From Actinomycetales bacterium (GTDB taxonomy: Bacteria; Actinomycetota; Actinomycetes; S36-B12; UBA5976), in the NCBI GenBank assembly GCA_018970205.1, contig JAGWWW010000010.1, positions 1 to 45,309 of the forward strand: a DNA stretch of 45,309 nucleotides. Reading direction: 5' to 3'. The position numbers and the translations under genes were made by a program. Positions within the stretch are counted from its first letter, which is position 1. Every line of letters begins with the position of its first letter. Below the pieces are notes generated by a model. That model was not told the origin of the DNA. It saw only the letters and a list, made by a program, of their open reading frames with translations, and ran no database searches. Shown piece by piece: positions 1 to 9,478 of the stretch.

Positions 1-999
1 ACGTCCTTCGCCGCGATGCGCGAGCAAGCCCAGTCCCTCGGTGCCATCCGGGCAAGTGGGCTGGCGCGAATCGTCAGCGAGGGCATGTCTGACTTGCGCG
101 GCGCCACGGCCCCACGGCTGCAGCTGGAGTTGCTCTGCGCACGACTGCTGCTGCCCGCTGACGCTGCGCATCCGGCAGGGCCCGGAGCCAGCGGTTCACG
201 GACGCCATCCGGTGCTGCTGCCGCGCCTGCAACTACGGGGGCAGGCAGCCCCACGCCAACCTCCGGCGCACCTGCCGCGCCTGCGGCATCGTCCGCGCCT
301 GCGGCCGCGGCCGCGGACGCACCAACCGCTGGCCACGCATCCGAATCTGCAGCCGTGCCCGCACCCGCCGGGTCGCAGACCGCTGCCGCCGCCGAGGCAA
401 GTTCGCCGGCGACCGCCCCGACCCGCACGACCGGCCAACCCTCGCAATCGCCCGCGGTCGCACCCCAACCGCCGGCGACGGCCCCGTCACGTACCCGGTC
501 TGCGCCCCCGCCGCCCCCGGCCATCTCCACGGTGACCTCGGGCACGGCGTCGGCGCCAGCAGCCAACCCAGTCGCTGCCGCTTCGGAGTCGGCACCGCGG
601 GCCGACTCAGCCGGCCTCGCTGCCGTCGCCGCAGCCTGGGCTGGAGTCGTCGAGGCCATCGGCACCCAGAGCAAGGTGTCCTGGAGCTTGCTCAACGGCT
701 CCCGGGCCGTCGTGGCTGCGGATGTGCTGCAGGTGGTCCTGCCCACGGCGCCGCTGGTGGCGAATGCGCGCCAGCGCGGACTCGATGAGGTCGTCCGCGC
801 CGCCGTGCGTGCACAGTTCGGCATCGATGTGCGCGTGGACTTCGCCGCCGGTTCTGGCCCCGCCAGCGCCCCCGACGACATCGCGGGCGCGCGCGACGAT
901 GATGACGTCGTCGCCAGCGGCCCGGTCGGCGTCGAAGCGGTGACGAAACTTCTCGGCGGCACGGTTATCAGCGAGTTTGAGACGAACGACCAGCCATGA
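1..999 (+). CDS. dnaX: DNA polymerase III gamma/tau subunit, C-terminal part
   Basis: Clamp-loader subunit of the replicative polymerase, cytoplasmic. The reading frame is open from base 1, so the gene enters from outside the window; its ATPase domain is not seen. The visible 332 residues begin with the end of the collar domain ([11 protein letters not shown] near residue 45). A linker of about 150 residues made mostly of Ala, Pro, Ser and Thr follows. A folded C-terminal domain ([16 protein letters not shown] onward) is the kind found at the end of actinobacterial DnaX proteins. The stop overlaps the recR start (ATGA). No ybaB/ebfC gene lies between dnaX and recR, which is unusual. The family call rests on the collar fragment, the C-terminal domain and the position before recR. 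Confidence 0.85.
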   Translation, partial: TSFAAMREQAQSLGAIRASGLARIVSEGMSDLRGATAPRLQLELLCARLLLPADAAHPAGPGASGSRTPSGAAAAPATTGAGSPTPTSGAPAAPAASSAPAAAAADAPTAGHASESAAVPAPAGSQTAAAAEASSPATAPTRTTGQPSQSPAVAPQPPATAPSRTRSAPPPPPAISTVTSGTASAPAANPVAAASESAPRADSAGLAAVAAAWAGVVEAIGTQSKVSWSLLNGSRAVVAADVLQVVLPTAPLVANARQRGLDEVVRAAVRAQFGIDVRVDFAAGSGPASAPDDIAGARDDDDVVASGPVGVEAVTKLLGGTVISEFETNDQP

Positions 1000-1601
1000 G
1001 CATCTACGAGGGCGTGGTCCAAGACCTCATCGACGAGCTCGGCCGGCTACCGGGCGTGGGACCGAAGGGAGCGCAGCGCATCGCCTTCCACCTTCTGCAC
1101 TCCGACCCGGCTGACATGGAGCGCCTCGCGCAGGTCATCACCGACGTGCGCACCCAAGCGCGCTTCTGCTCGGTGTGTTTCAACGTCGCCGCGCAGGAAC
1201 TGTGCCGCGTCTGCCGCGACGAGCGCCGCGACCCGGCCGTCATCTGCGTTGTCGAGGAGCCCAAAGACGTCATCGCGATCGAGAAGACCCGTGAGTTCAA
1301 CGGCCGCTACCACGTCCTCGGCGGCTCCTTGAGCCCGATGGACGGTGTCACGGCCGAGCAGCTGCGCATCCGTGAGTTGCTCGCCCGCTGCGAGGGCAGC
1401 GCGGTCACCGAGGTCATCATCGCCACCGACCCGAACCTCGAGGGTGAGGCCACGGCGACGTTCCTCATCGGCCGGCTCACGCCGCTCGGTGTGGCCGTCA
1501 GCGTGCTGGCCAGCGGATTGCCGGTGGGCGGCGACCTCGAGTACGCCGACGAAGTGACGCTCGGGCGCGCCTTCCACGGGCGGCGGAAGATCCAGGACTG
1601 A
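996..1601 (+). CDS. recR: Recombination mediator protein RecR
   Basis: RecR works with RecO (and RecF) to load RecA onto SSB-coated single-stranded DNA in gap repair. The 201-residue product has the family length. A helix-hairpin-helix lies at residues 18-34 ([17 protein letters not shown]). A four-cysteine zinc finger is formed by C58, C61, C70 and C73. A TOPRIM domain starts near residue 81 ([18 protein letters not shown]), and the C-terminal helix ends in [10 protein letters not shown]. The ATG overlaps the dnaX stop, so translation is probably coupled. lysC begins four bases after the stop. Confidence 0.97.
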   Translation: MSIYEGVVQDLIDELGRLPGVGPKGAQRIAFHLLHSDPADMERLAQVITDVRTQARFCSVCFNVAAQELCRVCRDERRDPAVICVVEEPKDVIAIEKTREFNGRYHVLGGSLSPMDGVTAEQLRIRELLARCEGSAVTEVIIATDPNLEGEATATFLIGRLTPLGVAVSVLASGLPVGGDLEYADEVTLGRAFHGRRKIQD

Positions 1602-1605
1602 CACC

Positions 1606-2883
1606 GTGGCCCTCATCGTCCAGAAATACGGCGGCTCGTCCGTGGCCGACGCCGCCAGCATCCTGCGCGTGGCGCGCCGCATCGTCGAGACCGTGGCGGC
1701 GGGGAACCAAGTCGTAGTCGTGGTCTCCGCGATGGGTGACACCACCGACGACCTCATCGACCTCGCGCAACAGGTGAGTGCCGCCCCCGCGCCCCGCGAG
1801 TACGACATGCTGCTCACATCCGGCGAACGCATCTCGATGGCGCTGCTGGCGATGGCCATTCACGACCTCGGGTTCGAGGGCCGCTCCTTCACCGGCTCGC
1901 AGGCCGGTCTCATCACCGACAGCCAGCACGGCGCCGCGCGTATCGTCGAGGTGACGCCGGTTCGGGTGCAGGAGGCCCTCGCGGACGGGGCGATCCCCAT
2001 CATCGCGGGCTTCCAGGGGTTCAGCCGCGAGACCAAGGACATCACCACCCTCGGCCGCGGCGGCTCAGACACCACCGCGGTCGCACTCGCCGTCGCACTC
2101 GCCGCCGACATGTGCGAGATCTACACCGACGTCGATGGTGTCTTCTCCGCCGACCCGAGGCTGGTGCCGGCCGCCCGGCAGCTGCCGCGGTTGGAGTACG
2201 AGGAGATGCTCGAGTTCGCCGCCGCTGGCGCGAAAGTGCTGCACCTGCGCTGCGTGGAGTACGCCCGCCGCGCCGCGCTTGCGCTGTTCGTGCGGTCGTC
2301 GTTCTCGCAGCACCCAGGCACGGCCATCACATCGCGCGCGCGCATGGAAGAGGAAGGACATGCCATGGAGCAGCCCATCATCGCCGGGGTCGCAGTCGAC
2401 CTCTCTGACGCCAAGGTGACCATCACATCCGTGCCCGATGAGCCGGGCCGCGCGGCGGCCATCTTCGAGGCCCTCGCCGGCGCGGACGTGAACATCGACA
2501 TGATCGTGCAGAACGTTTCGGCGAAGACCACCGGACGCACCGACGTGACATTCACGTGCCCGACCGGCTCAGTCGCCACAGCCCGGGCGGCCCTGGAGTC
2601 CTCGCGCGACCGCATCGGCTTCGACGAGCTTCTGCACGACGAGCACATCGCCAAGGTGTCCCTCATCGGCGCTGGGATGAAACAGCACCCCGGCGTCTCC
2701 GCGACGTTCTTCTCTGCCCTCGCGCACGCTGGCGTCAACGTCGAGCTCATCTCCACGTCGGAGATCCGCATCAGCGTCGTGACCCGTGCCGAGACCGCCC
2801 AGCAGGCAGCCCAAGCGGTTCACACCGCTTTCGGTCTCGATGCCAGTGGCGAAGCCGTGGTCTACGCGGGCAGCGGCCGATGA
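1606..2883 (+). CDS. lysC: Aspartate kinase (alpha subunit; internal beta start likely)
   Basis: Phosphorylates L-aspartate with ATP, the first step towards lysine, threonine, methionine and diaminopimelate. Length 425 residues, starting at GTG with a modest AGGA upstream. The kinase domain carries [13 protein letters not shown] near the N-terminus and [18 protein letters not shown] in the middle; two ACT-type regulatory domains follow from about residue 254. An in-frame ATG at 2365 (residue 254) follows a strong purine-rich ribosome-binding site, as in corynebacterial ask genes that make a separate regulatory beta subunit of about 170 residues. The stop overlaps the asd start, so the two pathway genes are coupled. 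Feedback inhibition by lysine plus threonine is usual in the family but cannot be read from sequence alone. Confidence 0.96.
   Translation: MALIVQKYGGSSVADAASILRVARRIVETVAAGNQVVVVVSAMGDTTDDLIDLAQQVSAAPAPREYDMLLTSGERISMALLAMAIHDLGFEGRSFTGSQAGLITDSQHGAARIVEVTPVRVQEALADGAIPIIAGFQGFSRETKDITTLGRGGSDTTAVALAVALAADMCEIYTDVDGVFSADPRLVPAARQLPRLEYEEMLEFAAAGAKVLHLRCVEYARRAALALFVRSSFSQHPGTAITSRARMEEEGHAMEQPIIAGVAVDLSDAKVTITSVPDEPGRAAAIFEALAGADVNIDMIVQNVSAKTTGRTDVTFTCPTGSVATARAALESSRDRIGFDELLHDEHIAKVSLIGAGMKQHPGVSATFFSALAHAGVNVELISTSEIRISVVTRAETAQQAAQAVHTAFGLDASGEAVVYAGSGR
2348..2367 (+). promoter_or_regulatory. Internal ribosome-binding site and start for LysC beta subunit
   Basis: AGAGGAAGGA at about 2349-2358 lies six bases before an in-frame ATG (2365-2367) inside lysC. 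The predicted product would be 172 residues, the ACT regulatory half that begins [11 protein letters not shown]. The arrangement matches the known alpha2-beta2 aspartate kinases of Corynebacterium and Mycobacterium. Inference from sequence only. Confidence 0.6.
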
Positions 2884-3932
2884 GCCGCAAACCCACCCTG
2901 GCCGTGGTTGGCGCCACCGGCGCCGTCGGCACTGTGATGCGCGGCATCCTCTCCACGCGCCCGGATGTGTGGGGCGAGATCCGCCTCATCGCGTCTGTCC
3001 GCAGCGCCGGCCAGACCCGCGATGTGCGTGGTGTGCCGGTGGTGGTGCAGGAACTGACGGAATCTGTTTTCGACGGCGTCGATGTCGCGATGTTCGACGT
3101 CCCGGATGAGGTGTCAGCGCAGTGGGCGCCGGTGGCCGCGGCCAAGGGCGTCGTCGTGGTGGACAACAGCGGCGCGTTCCGGATGGATGCTGACGTCCCA
3201 CTAGTCGTGCCAGAGGTCAACGCTGACCAGATCACGCAGCGGCCGCGCGGAATCATCGCGAACCCGAACTGCACGACGCTGTCGATGATCGTGGTTCTCG
3301 GGGCCCTGCACACTCGCTGGGGGCTTGAGGAGATCGTCGTCGCGTCGTATCAAGCCGCGTCCGGGGCCGGCCAGCCCGGTGTCGATGCCCTACGCGGTCA
3401 GATCGACGCCGTGGCGGGCGCCGAACTCGGTGATGTCACGGGCGATGTGCGCGCGGTGATGCCGAATACGCCCTCGCCATTTCCCGCGCCGCTGGCGCTG
3501 AACGTCATCCCGTGGGCCGGCTCACTGCGGGAAGGGGGGTTCAGCAGCGAGGAAGACAAGGTGCGCAACGAGTCCCGCAAGATTCTCGGCCTGCCCGGCT
3601 TGAAGGTCGCAGCAACCTGCGTTCGGGTGCCGGTTGTCACCACGCACTCACTCGCGGTGCATGCGAAGTTCGCGTCAGAGGTGGATGCAGAGCAGGCCCG
3701 GCAGTTGCTGCGCGAAGCACCAGGTGTCACTGTGGTCGACGACCCGGCCGCTGCGCAGTTCCCGACGCCTATCGACGTGGTCGGCCAGGATGACACGTAC
3801 GTGGGGCGCATCCGCCGCGCGCACGACGACGTCAAGGCCCTGGACTTGTTCGTCTGCGGCGACAACCTGCGCAAGGGCGCTGCCCTGAACACGGCGCAGA
3901 TCGCTGAGCTGGTCGCAGCTGAGCTCAGTTGA
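2880..3932 (+). CDS. asd: Aspartate-semialdehyde dehydrogenase
   Basis: Reduces aspartyl phosphate to aspartate semialdehyde with NADPH, the step after LysC. From ATG 2880 the product is 350 residues and starts with the nucleotide-binding loop [12 protein letters not shown]. The catalytic cysteine is C131 in NPNCTT, and the catalytic histidine is H256 in the RVPVVTTHS segment. The reading frame is open far upstream, but the ATG overlapping the lysC stop (ATGA) gives the family length and N-terminus. It ends an operon-like run from dnaX to asd. The product feeds lysine/DAP, threonine and methionine synthesis. Confidence 0.96.
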   Translation: MSRKPTLAVVGATGAVGTVMRGILSTRPDVWGEIRLIASVRSAGQTRDVRGVPVVVQELTESVFDGVDVAMFDVPDEVSAQWAPVAAAKGVVVVDNSGAFRMDADVPLVVPEVNADQITQRPRGIIANPNCTTLSMIVVLGALHTRWGLEEIVVASYQAASGAGQPGVDALRGQIDAVAGAELGDVTGDVRAVMPNTPSPFPAPLALNVIPWAGSLREGGFSSEEDKVRNESRKILGLPGLKVAATCVRVPVVTTHSLAVHAKFASEVDAEQARQLLREAPGVTVVDDPAAAQFPTPIDVVGQDDTYVGRIRRAHDDVKALDLFVCGDNLRKGAALNTAQIAELVAAELS

Positions 3933-3933
3933 T

Positions 3934-3971
3934 CGCCTGCGCTCGGCTGCGTGGTGCGCGCGCTGCAGGCG
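3934..3971 (+). terminator. Possible terminator after asd
   Basis: An imperfect hairpin: CGCCTGC at 3934-3940 can pair with GCAGGCG at 3965-3971 across a GC-rich loop, directly after the asd stop. There is no T-run. Weak evidence. Confidence 0.25.
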
Positions 3972-4004
3972 GGTGCCACCGCTAACCCCGGCTCCCGGCT
4001 TGGC

Positions 4005-4010
4005 TAGACT
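4005..4010 (+). promoter_or_regulatory. -10 box of the tRNA-Pro gene
   Basis: TAGACT, a good actinobacterial -10 hexamer, ends 12 bases before the first base of tRNA-Pro, which would give a primary transcript with a short 5' leader. No convincing -35 box is seen. Confidence 0.5.
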
Positions 4011-4021
4011 CGCGGGGCACT

Positions 4022-4097
<76 letters not shown>

Positions 4098-4310
4098 TCT
4101 GTCGCGCGTCGAGCAGGAATCGGCGCACATTCCGCGCTCGCAGCGTTGTGGTTGGGCGTGCTCATCGCTCAGGCCGCATGAAGGCTCGATGCCCTGGCGC
4201 CCCGCGCCGCGAATGCCTGGGCTTGCGCGACGCCCACCGACGTAGTCGATCCACGCGACGGCCTGGTCCAACGGATGTGCGCGCCTCGTCTCATGAGTGG
4301 TGTGGGAGCG

Positions 4311-5129
4311 TTACCGCTGCGCCGCGCACCCGGCCTCGTGCGGGAACAGGGGGCGCAGGCGCAGTTGCCAGGTCTTCCCGTCCGAGAGCCAGCGCGATGC
4401 CTGGTTCAGTTTCGGTAGCAATGACACCAGCGTGCGGTTCTCCGTCGTCGTGAAGTCGACGCAGGTCGTTGACTCGCGCAGTGGCTTCGCGCCAAACCAA
4501 CGTCGAACCACCGAGAATTCATCTGCCTGCGCCGGCGTGGCCCAGAAGGCCCAGCGTGGCGAGACCCAGCGTGTGGGCATGGACTTCGTCGGGATGAGCG
4601 TGCCGCTGAACGAAGTCAAGTCGCTCACCAAGCCTGCTGCGGCTTTACGCGCAGCAACCTGGGTTCTCGTCAATCCGGGACCGGTCATCCCGAGCGCGTA
4701 GACCGAGACGAACGTGGTGGGACCTTTCGGCGCCCGCTGTGAGATGAAGTCAGTGCTCGGCACGTCTGCGACCCCCGGGATTCCCCAGTCGAACTTGGGG
4801 TCAGTCACCTTCGCCGCATCCGCGGCGGCGAGGATGAGCTGGATGCTGCCGGGGGCGACCTTGCGTAGGACTGTCGGCGCGGCCGGACCCGGGTAGATGG
4901 CCGTCGTCACTAACGATGTGGCGAGCAGTGTGCCGTCGCTGTAGAGCACTGCCTGCGGCGTGCGCATGTGGGCCCACTCCATCGGGACGAACCCGCCGCT
5001 CTGGCTCACGCTGAGCACCACATACGGCTGGGTCGCCGGCGCGGCAGGCGCCGCCGCAGTGGCGGGCGCGAGCACTGTTGCGCCCAGCATGAACGTGGCG
5101 GCTGCCACCATCGTCGTGCGAGACCTCAT
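4311..5129 (-). CDS. Secreted protein of unknown function
   Basis: The 272-residue product begins with a signal peptide (MRSRTTMVAAATFML..., cleavage probably after the ATAAAPAAPA stretch near residue 30). No later membrane segment or sorting signal is visible, so it is probably released or loosely surface-held. I do not recognise the mature domain. It has two cysteines near the C-terminus (TTCVDF and EAGCAAQ) that could form a disulfide, and several Trp/Phe-rich stretches (WVSPRWAFWATP). The ATG at 5129 is chosen because GAGAGGAC precedes it and the signal peptide starts there; the frame is open further upstream. It lies downstream of the metallophosphoesterase on the same strand with a 173-base gap, so an own promoter is likely. 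Confidence 0.75.
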   Translation of the reverse strand: MRSRTTMVAAATFMLGATVLAPATAAAPAAPATQPYVVLSVSQSGGFVPMEWAHMRTPQAVLYSDGTLLATSLVTTAIYPGPAAPTVLRKVAPGSIQLILAAADAAKVTDPKFDWGIPGVADVPSTDFISQRAPKGPTTFVSVYALGMTGPGLTRTQVAARKAAAGLVSDLTSFSGTLIPTKSMPTRWVSPRWAFWATPAQADEFSVVRRWFGAKPLRESTTCVDFTTTENRTLVSLLPKLNQASRWLSDGKTWQLRLRPLFPHEAGCAAQR

Positions 5130-5302
5130 GTGAGTCCGTCCTCTCGAGAATGCAGTGAGGCTACGCGCCTGACCCGGGCACGTGAACCTGTTCGCGGCTT
5201 TGCCTGCCCGTTTAATGTCTGGCAGCAACCCGTTCTTTCCCGCACATGCGGGGTGACCGCAGCGTCGACGCTGCCCCTGACGACGTTTCCCGGGGCGGAC
5301 CC

Positions 5303-6175
5303 TCACCCGGTCAGGGTTATGAGGGTGGCCTCTGGCCGGCATCCCAGCCGGACGGGAAACACCGGCGACGTGCCCACGCCTGCTGAGACATGCAGCGGCA
5401 CCGGGCCGTGAGGGCCGGACAGCCACGAGAGCCCGCGCGCCTGGCGCACCGGCAGGTCGCAGTTCGTCGTCAACGCGGTGACGAACGGGATCGTGATCTG
5501 CCCGCCGTGGGTGTGGCCGGCGAACACCAAGTCCGGCTGGTCGGCCGTCATCGCGCCGAGCACCCGGGCGTACGGCGCGTGCGTCACGCAGATCCGCAGC
5601 GCAGACTCAGGCTGCCAGGGGCCGGCGACTGCGGGGTAGTCGTCGAGGCCGATGTGAGCGTCCCCGGTTCCGCGCATCTCCACCGCCACCCCGCGGACAC
5701 TCACCTGCCCGCGGGCGTTGTCGAGGTCAAGCCAGCCGCCCGAGCCCAGCAGCCGCCGCAGGTCGTCGGTGGGCAGGGCCCGCCCGTGCACACGCTTGGT
5801 GTTCGCCCCGAGGTAAGCCAGCGGGTTCTTCAGCCGCGGGGCGTAGTAGTCGTTGCTGCCGAGCACGAACACTCCCGGAATTGGCAGCAGCGGCGCTAGC
5901 GCCCGCGCCGCGTGACGCACCGAATCGCGGTGCGCGAGGAAGTCGCCGCTGGCGATCACCAGGTCCGGCTCGAGTGAGACAAGCGAGGCGACCCAGCGAG
6001 CCCGGTCGGTGTCCCACGGCGCGAGGTGCAGGTCCGAGATGTGCAAGATGCGCATGCCGGCGGCGGCTGCCGGGGCGGGGATGTCCAGCCGTCGCAGGGC
6101 GTAGAGCCTGGCCTCCGTGAGGCAATAGGCCAAGCCTCCGGCTGCGCAGAGGCCGATGGCGGCAAGTGGCTGCAC
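5303..6175 (-). CDS. Membrane-anchored metallophosphoesterase
   Basis: A calcineurin-like phosphoesterase of 290 residues, related in type and position to Rv3683. Residues 3-25 form a hydrophobic N-terminal anchor, so the catalytic domain probably faces outward or lies on the membrane. Metal-binding motifs are in order: HISDLHLAPWD near 45, SGDFLAHRD, GSNDYYAP (the GNHD position), VTHAPY and GHTHGGQI near 220. The natural substrate is unknown; cyclic nucleotides or envelope phosphoesters are possible. The start is GTG at 6175, six bases after a TAGCCT box and without a Shine-Dalgarno, so it is probably leaderless. The gene lies near the class A PBP as in mycobacteria, but a YqeY-like gene on the other strand separates them. 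Confidence 0.88.
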   Translation of the reverse strand: MQPLAAIGLCAAGGLAYCLTEARLYALRRLDIPAPAAAAGMRILHISDLHLAPWDTDRARWVASLVSLEPDLVIASGDFLAHRDSVRHAARALAPLLPIPGVFVLGSNDYYAPRLKNPLAYLGANTKRVHGRALPTDDLRRLLGSGGWLDLDNARGQVSVRGVAVEMRGTGDAHIGLDDYPAVAGPWQPESALRICVTHAPYARVLGAMTADQPDLVFAGHTHGGQITIPFVTALTTNCDLPVRQARGLSWLSGPHGPVPLHVSAGVGTSPVFPVRLGCRPEATLITLTG

Positions 6176-6181
6176 CCGGCA

Positions 6182-6187
6182 AGGCTA
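6182..6187 (-). promoter_or_regulatory. -10 box, leaderless metallophosphoesterase transcript
   Basis: TAGCCT on the minus strand, six bases before the GTG at 6175. The transcription start would fall on the start codon. Confidence 0.55.
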
Positions 6188-6346
6188 CGAGCAACTCTGG
6201 CCGTTCACCGCGCACCCACCCACGGCGGCGGGCGCCTGCGCCGCTGATGCCGGCCCGGCCTGGTGTCTGACTGCACACCCGACTCGGGCAGTGGTGGCCA
6301 CGGTGTCTGGTCGGCTGAATGCCCGCCGCTCTGACACTCTTGGGGC

Positions 6347-6808
6347 ATGTCGTTGAAAGAGCAACTGCGCGCTGACCTCACCGCAGCCATGAAGGCCCGG
6401 GATGAGTTGGTCTCGAGCACCATCCGCATGACGCTTGCCGCCATCACAACCGAGGAGGTTGCGGGCAAAGTCGCTCGCGAGCTCAGTGACGCCGAGGTCG
6501 TCGCGGTCATCAGCAAGGAGGCCAAGAAGCGCCGCGAGGCCGCCACGGCGTTCGAGGACGCCGGCCGCGCCGAGTTGGCCGACAAGGAGCGCGCAGAGGG
6601 CGAGGTGCTCGCGCGATACCTTCCGCAGCCGCTGACGGACGCCGAACTGGAGGAGATCGTTGATGCCGAGGTGGCCGCTGCTTCCGCCGCCGGAGCGAGC
6701 GGGCAGTCTGCGATGGGCGCTGTGATGAAGGCCGTGCAGGCCCGGGTCGCCGGCCGCGCAGACGGCGGTGCTGTTGCGGCGCTAGTTCGGGCCAAATTGG
6801 CGAACTGA
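6347..6808 (+). CDS. GatB/YqeY domain protein
   Basis: 153 residues, the full length of the stand-alone YqeY family, which resembles the tRNA-binding tail of the GatB amidotransferase subunit. The helical start (MSLKEQLRADLTAAMKARD) and the YLPQPLTDAELEEIV segment are typical. Its exact role is unknown; it may act with amidotransferases or tRNA. It is a single gene convergent with ponA and divergent from the metallophosphoesterase. No clear Shine-Dalgarno is seen. GACACT at 6333-6338, eight bases before the ATG, may be a weak -10 box. Confidence 0.9.
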   Translation: MSLKEQLRADLTAAMKARDELVSSTIRMTLAAITTEEVAGKVARELSDAEVVAVISKEAKKRREAATAFEDAGRAELADKERAEGEVLARYLPQPLTDAELEEIVDAEVAAASAAGASGQSAMGAVMKAVQARVAGRADGGAVAALVRAKLAN

Positions 6809-6933
6809 GCGATCGCAAATGCGTCGGCGAGACCGCCGCTCGGTACGACCGTGTCGTGGACGCACTGTTCGACGGCTACGCATCTGCCCCACACCGTCCG
6901 CGTAGTCCGCGGCGGTTTCACCTGCGTGAGCGA

Positions 6934-6950
6934 ACGCTTCCGCGAAGCGT
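6934..6950. terminator. Hairpin between converging YqeY-like and ponA genes
   Basis: ACGCTTC, loop CGC, GAAGCGT: a perfect 7-bp stem in the 186-base space between two converging genes. There is no T-run on either strand. A bidirectional terminator is the likeliest role. Confidence 0.35.
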
Positions 6951-6994
6951 CCGTGTCTGCGCTCGAGGCCGGCGCGGTCTGCCTGCGGAACGGG

Positions 6995-9274
6995 TCAGGG
7001 GCTAGCGGCCTGTGATGGCGCCGCACTCTCCGTCGGCGCCACGTCCACAGTCGTCGACGCCGACGGCCTGACCGGCGTCGGCTGCGGGCCGAGCGAGTTG
7101 TCCGGCCGCGCCGAGTACTCGTAGACGCTGTTGATCACTGACGGCGGCGGCAAGTCCGGCGGCCACAGCACCGCGGCGGGCTTGGTCCAGTCGCCTGCGA
7201 AGGTCTGCAGGTCGAACTCCCTCGCCGGCAGGTGCGCCAGGGCGGCCTTCATGGTGTCGCGCCAGATGGGGCCGGGCAGTGTCGCCCCGTAGACCTGCGA
7301 GTAGTGCTTGCCGTTGATGGTGATGTTGCGCATCGGGTATCGCTGACCGCCGCGTGGGTCGCCGCACCAGACGGCTGCGGCTGCATCGGGGGTGAATCCG
7401 ACAAACCACACCGAGGCGTTGTCGTCGATCGTTCCGGTCTTGCCTGCGGCGTCGCGGCCGATGCCGAGCGCTGCGCCGGTCCGGCCCGGGAACGGGCCGC
7501 TGATGATCCCGCGGAGAATCTTGGTGACCCCGTCTGCTGTGGGCCGGTCGAGCACCTGCTCACACTGTGGTGCCGGCTTGACGAGCGAGGCCCCGTTCTC
7601 CGTCGTGACCTCGATGACGGCCCGCGGGACGCAGTAGAGCCCGTGCGCAGCGAAGGTTGCGTAAGCGTTGGCCATCGCCAGCGGAGTCACCAGGGATGTC
7701 CCGAGCGTGAATGACGGCACGACCTCAACTGGGCGTTCGTCGCCGCCCTTGATCCCCAACGCCGTCGCCATCTCAGCCGACTGGCACAGGCCGGCCTTCT
7801 GCTCCAAAGCCATGAAGAACGTGTTGACACTGGCGGCTGCGCCGGAGAACATCGTGAAGGTGCCGTTCTCCTTCGCGCTGCTGTTGTGAACGGTGTACGC
7901 GGGGAAGTGCACGCTGGTGTCGCAGTTGACGAAGCCGCTGAACGTGTTGACCGCGGGGGCGGAGATGCCTTGATACGGGTTCATCCGCTGGTGCAATGCC
8001 GCCGCGAGGACGAAGGCCTTGAAGGTGGACCCGGCCTGCAGGCCGATGATGCCGTTGTGCGCGCGCCCGACGTTGTAGTTCACCGCGGTCTTGCCACGGC
8101 CCTTCGTTCCCCACGCGCGGTTCTGCGCCATCGCCATGATCTCGCCGGTTCCCGGGCGGACCATCGTCAGCGCCGCGGCCTTGCGGCTCGGGTCCTTGGG
8201 CGGGATGTACGACGCGACGGTCTTGGCCGCGGCCGCCTGCGCCCGCACATCGAGTGTGGTGCGGATGACCAGGCCGCCGTTGCGGAGCAGTTGCTCGCGG
8301 GTCGCGGCGTCAGGCCCGAACACCGGGTCAGTACGAAGCGACTGCAGCACGTAGTCGCAGAAGAACGGGTAACTGGAGATAGGGCAGCCGTTCTCGAACG
8401 GGGTCACGTTCAGCAGTTTCGCCGTCGGGATGCTCGCCGCAGCCTTCGCCTGCTCGCGGGTGATGTAGCCCTGGGCGAGCATGCGGGCCAGCACGACTGC
8501 GCGCCGGTGCTTGGACTGCTCCGGGTGCATCAGCGGGTTGAACAGGCTCGGGGACTGCACGATGCCGGCCAGCGTCGCTGCCTCTGCGAGGTTCAGTTTC
8601 GACGCCGGCTTGGAGAAGTAGCGCCGTGCCGCGGTCTCTACGCCGTAGGCATGTGAGCCGAAAAACGCGATGTTGAGGTAATTCTCCAGGATCCTGTCCT
8701 TCGGCAGGCGGCGCTCCAAAGACATTGCCAGGCGCAACTCCCGAACCTTGCGGCTCAGGCGGCGGGCGCGCGCCTCTCGCACTGCGTCTGCGCTGGAGGC
8801 CGTCTCGATCAGCACGTTTTTGACGTACTGCTGGGTCAGGGTGGACCCGCCCTGTACTCGCCCTCCGAGCAAGTTCGACAGGAATGCCCGCGAGGTGCCG
8901 CGGATGTCGATTCCGGGGTGCTCGTAAAAACGTGCGTCCTCAGTCGCGATGATCGCGTGACGCATCGTCACCGAGACGTCTTTCAACGGCACCGCGATTC
9001 GGTTGCGCAGGTACACGGTCGCGATTTTCGTGCCGTCAGCGGCAAGCAGTGTCGATTGTTGCGGCAACGCCGGCGTCAACAGCCCTGACGGCGCAGATTC
9101 AAATCCCGCTGCCGCACTCTTGACTCCGAGACCGAACAGCGCGGCCAGCGGCAGCGCTCCGATCGCGACCACCACACCAGCACCGACCGCCAGGCCGGCC
9201 AGCAGCAGCACGCGCATGAGCGCGTCGGAACGTTGACGGACCCACTGCCTCATCCACGCAGGTCTGTCGCTCAC
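6995..9274 (-). CDS. ponA2: Bifunctional class A penicillin-binding protein (PonA2-like)
   Basis: Makes and cross-links peptidoglycan outside the membrane. From GTG 9274 it has 759 residues: a short cytoplasmic tail, one membrane segment (about 20-45), a GT51 glycosyltransferase domain and a transpeptidase domain. GT51 motifs are ATEDARFYEH (catalytic E112), QGGSTLTQQYVKN and the NIAFFGSHAYGVETAA region. Transpeptidase motifs are STFK with catalytic S416, SVN, and KTG in AGKTGTIDDN. The C-terminal tail is Pro/Ser-rich. GTG 9274 is preferred because TACGCT lies exactly six bases upstream; an alternative TTG at 9298 has AGGAGG only one base away. The divergent whiB neighbour is conserved in mycobacteria, where PonA2 acts under stress and dormancy. 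Confidence 0.93.
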   Translation of the reverse strand: MSDRPAWMRQWVRQRSDALMRVLLLAGLAVGAGVVVAIGALPLAALFGLGVKSAAAGFESAPSGLLTPALPQQSTLLAADGTKIATVYLRNRIAVPLKDVSVTMRHAIIATEDARFYEHPGIDIRGTSRAFLSNLLGGRVQGGSTLTQQYVKNVLIETASSADAVREARARRLSRKVRELRLAMSLERRLPKDRILENYLNIAFFGSHAYGVETAARRYFSKPASKLNLAEAATLAGIVQSPSLFNPLMHPEQSKHRRAVVLARMLAQGYITREQAKAAASIPTAKLLNVTPFENGCPISSYPFFCDYVLQSLRTDPVFGPDAATREQLLRNGGLVIRTTLDVRAQAAAAKTVASYIPPKDPSRKAAALTMVRPGTGEIMAMAQNRAWGTKGRGKTAVNYNVGRAHNGIIGLQAGSTFKAFVLAAALHQRMNPYQGISAPAVNTFSGFVNCDTSVHFPAYTVHNSSAKENGTFTMFSGAAASVNTFFMALEQKAGLCQSAEMATALGIKGGDERPVEVVPSFTLGTSLVTPLAMANAYATFAAHGLYCVPRAVIEVTTENGASLVKPAPQCEQVLDRPTADGVTKILRGIISGPFPGRTGAALGIGRDAAGKTGTIDDNASVWFVGFTPDAAAAVWCGDPRGGQRYPMRNITINGKHYSQVYGATLPGPIWRDTMKAALAHLPAREFDLQTFAGDWTKPAAVLWPPDLPPPSVINSVYEYSARPDNSLGPQPTPVRPSASTTVDVAPTESAAPSQAASP

Positions 9275-9280
9275 CGGCTC

Positions 9281-9286
9281 AGCGTA
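9281..9286 (-). promoter_or_regulatory. -10 box, leaderless ponA transcript
   Basis: TACGCT on the minus strand, six bases (gagccg) before the GTG at 9274. It supports that codon as start and a leaderless mRNA. Confidence 0.5.
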
Positions 9287-9349
9287 AGCCGGGGGCAAGC
9301 CTCCTGAGGCAAGACTCGACGAGCGCTGGTAGTGCTAGTGGAGGTAGTC

Positions 9350-9469
9350 ATGAAGTGCGCATGCGAATCGTCCGGAAGAAGTCTGCTGCGCAACTGGCCC
9401 GCGCTCCTAACCTGCAGCCATCCAGTGCGGGGTACGAGCCCGACACTGCAGACCCGAGACCGAAAGTGA
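9350..9469 (+). CDS. Possible leader peptide upstream of whiB
   Basis: A 39-codon frame with a strong GGAGG (9340-9344) five bases before ATG. It ends nine bases before the whiB start. The peptide begins MKCACESSGRS and has three cysteines, two of them at positions 3 and 5. It has no recognised family. The strong ribosome-binding site and the closeness to whiB, a cysteine-cluster regulator, suggest a translated leader that tunes whiB expression. Inference only; it could also be chance. Confidence 0.35.
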   Translation: MKCACESSGRSLLRNWPALLTCSHPVRGTSPTLQTRDRK

Positions 9470-9478
9470 GGGAATCTC

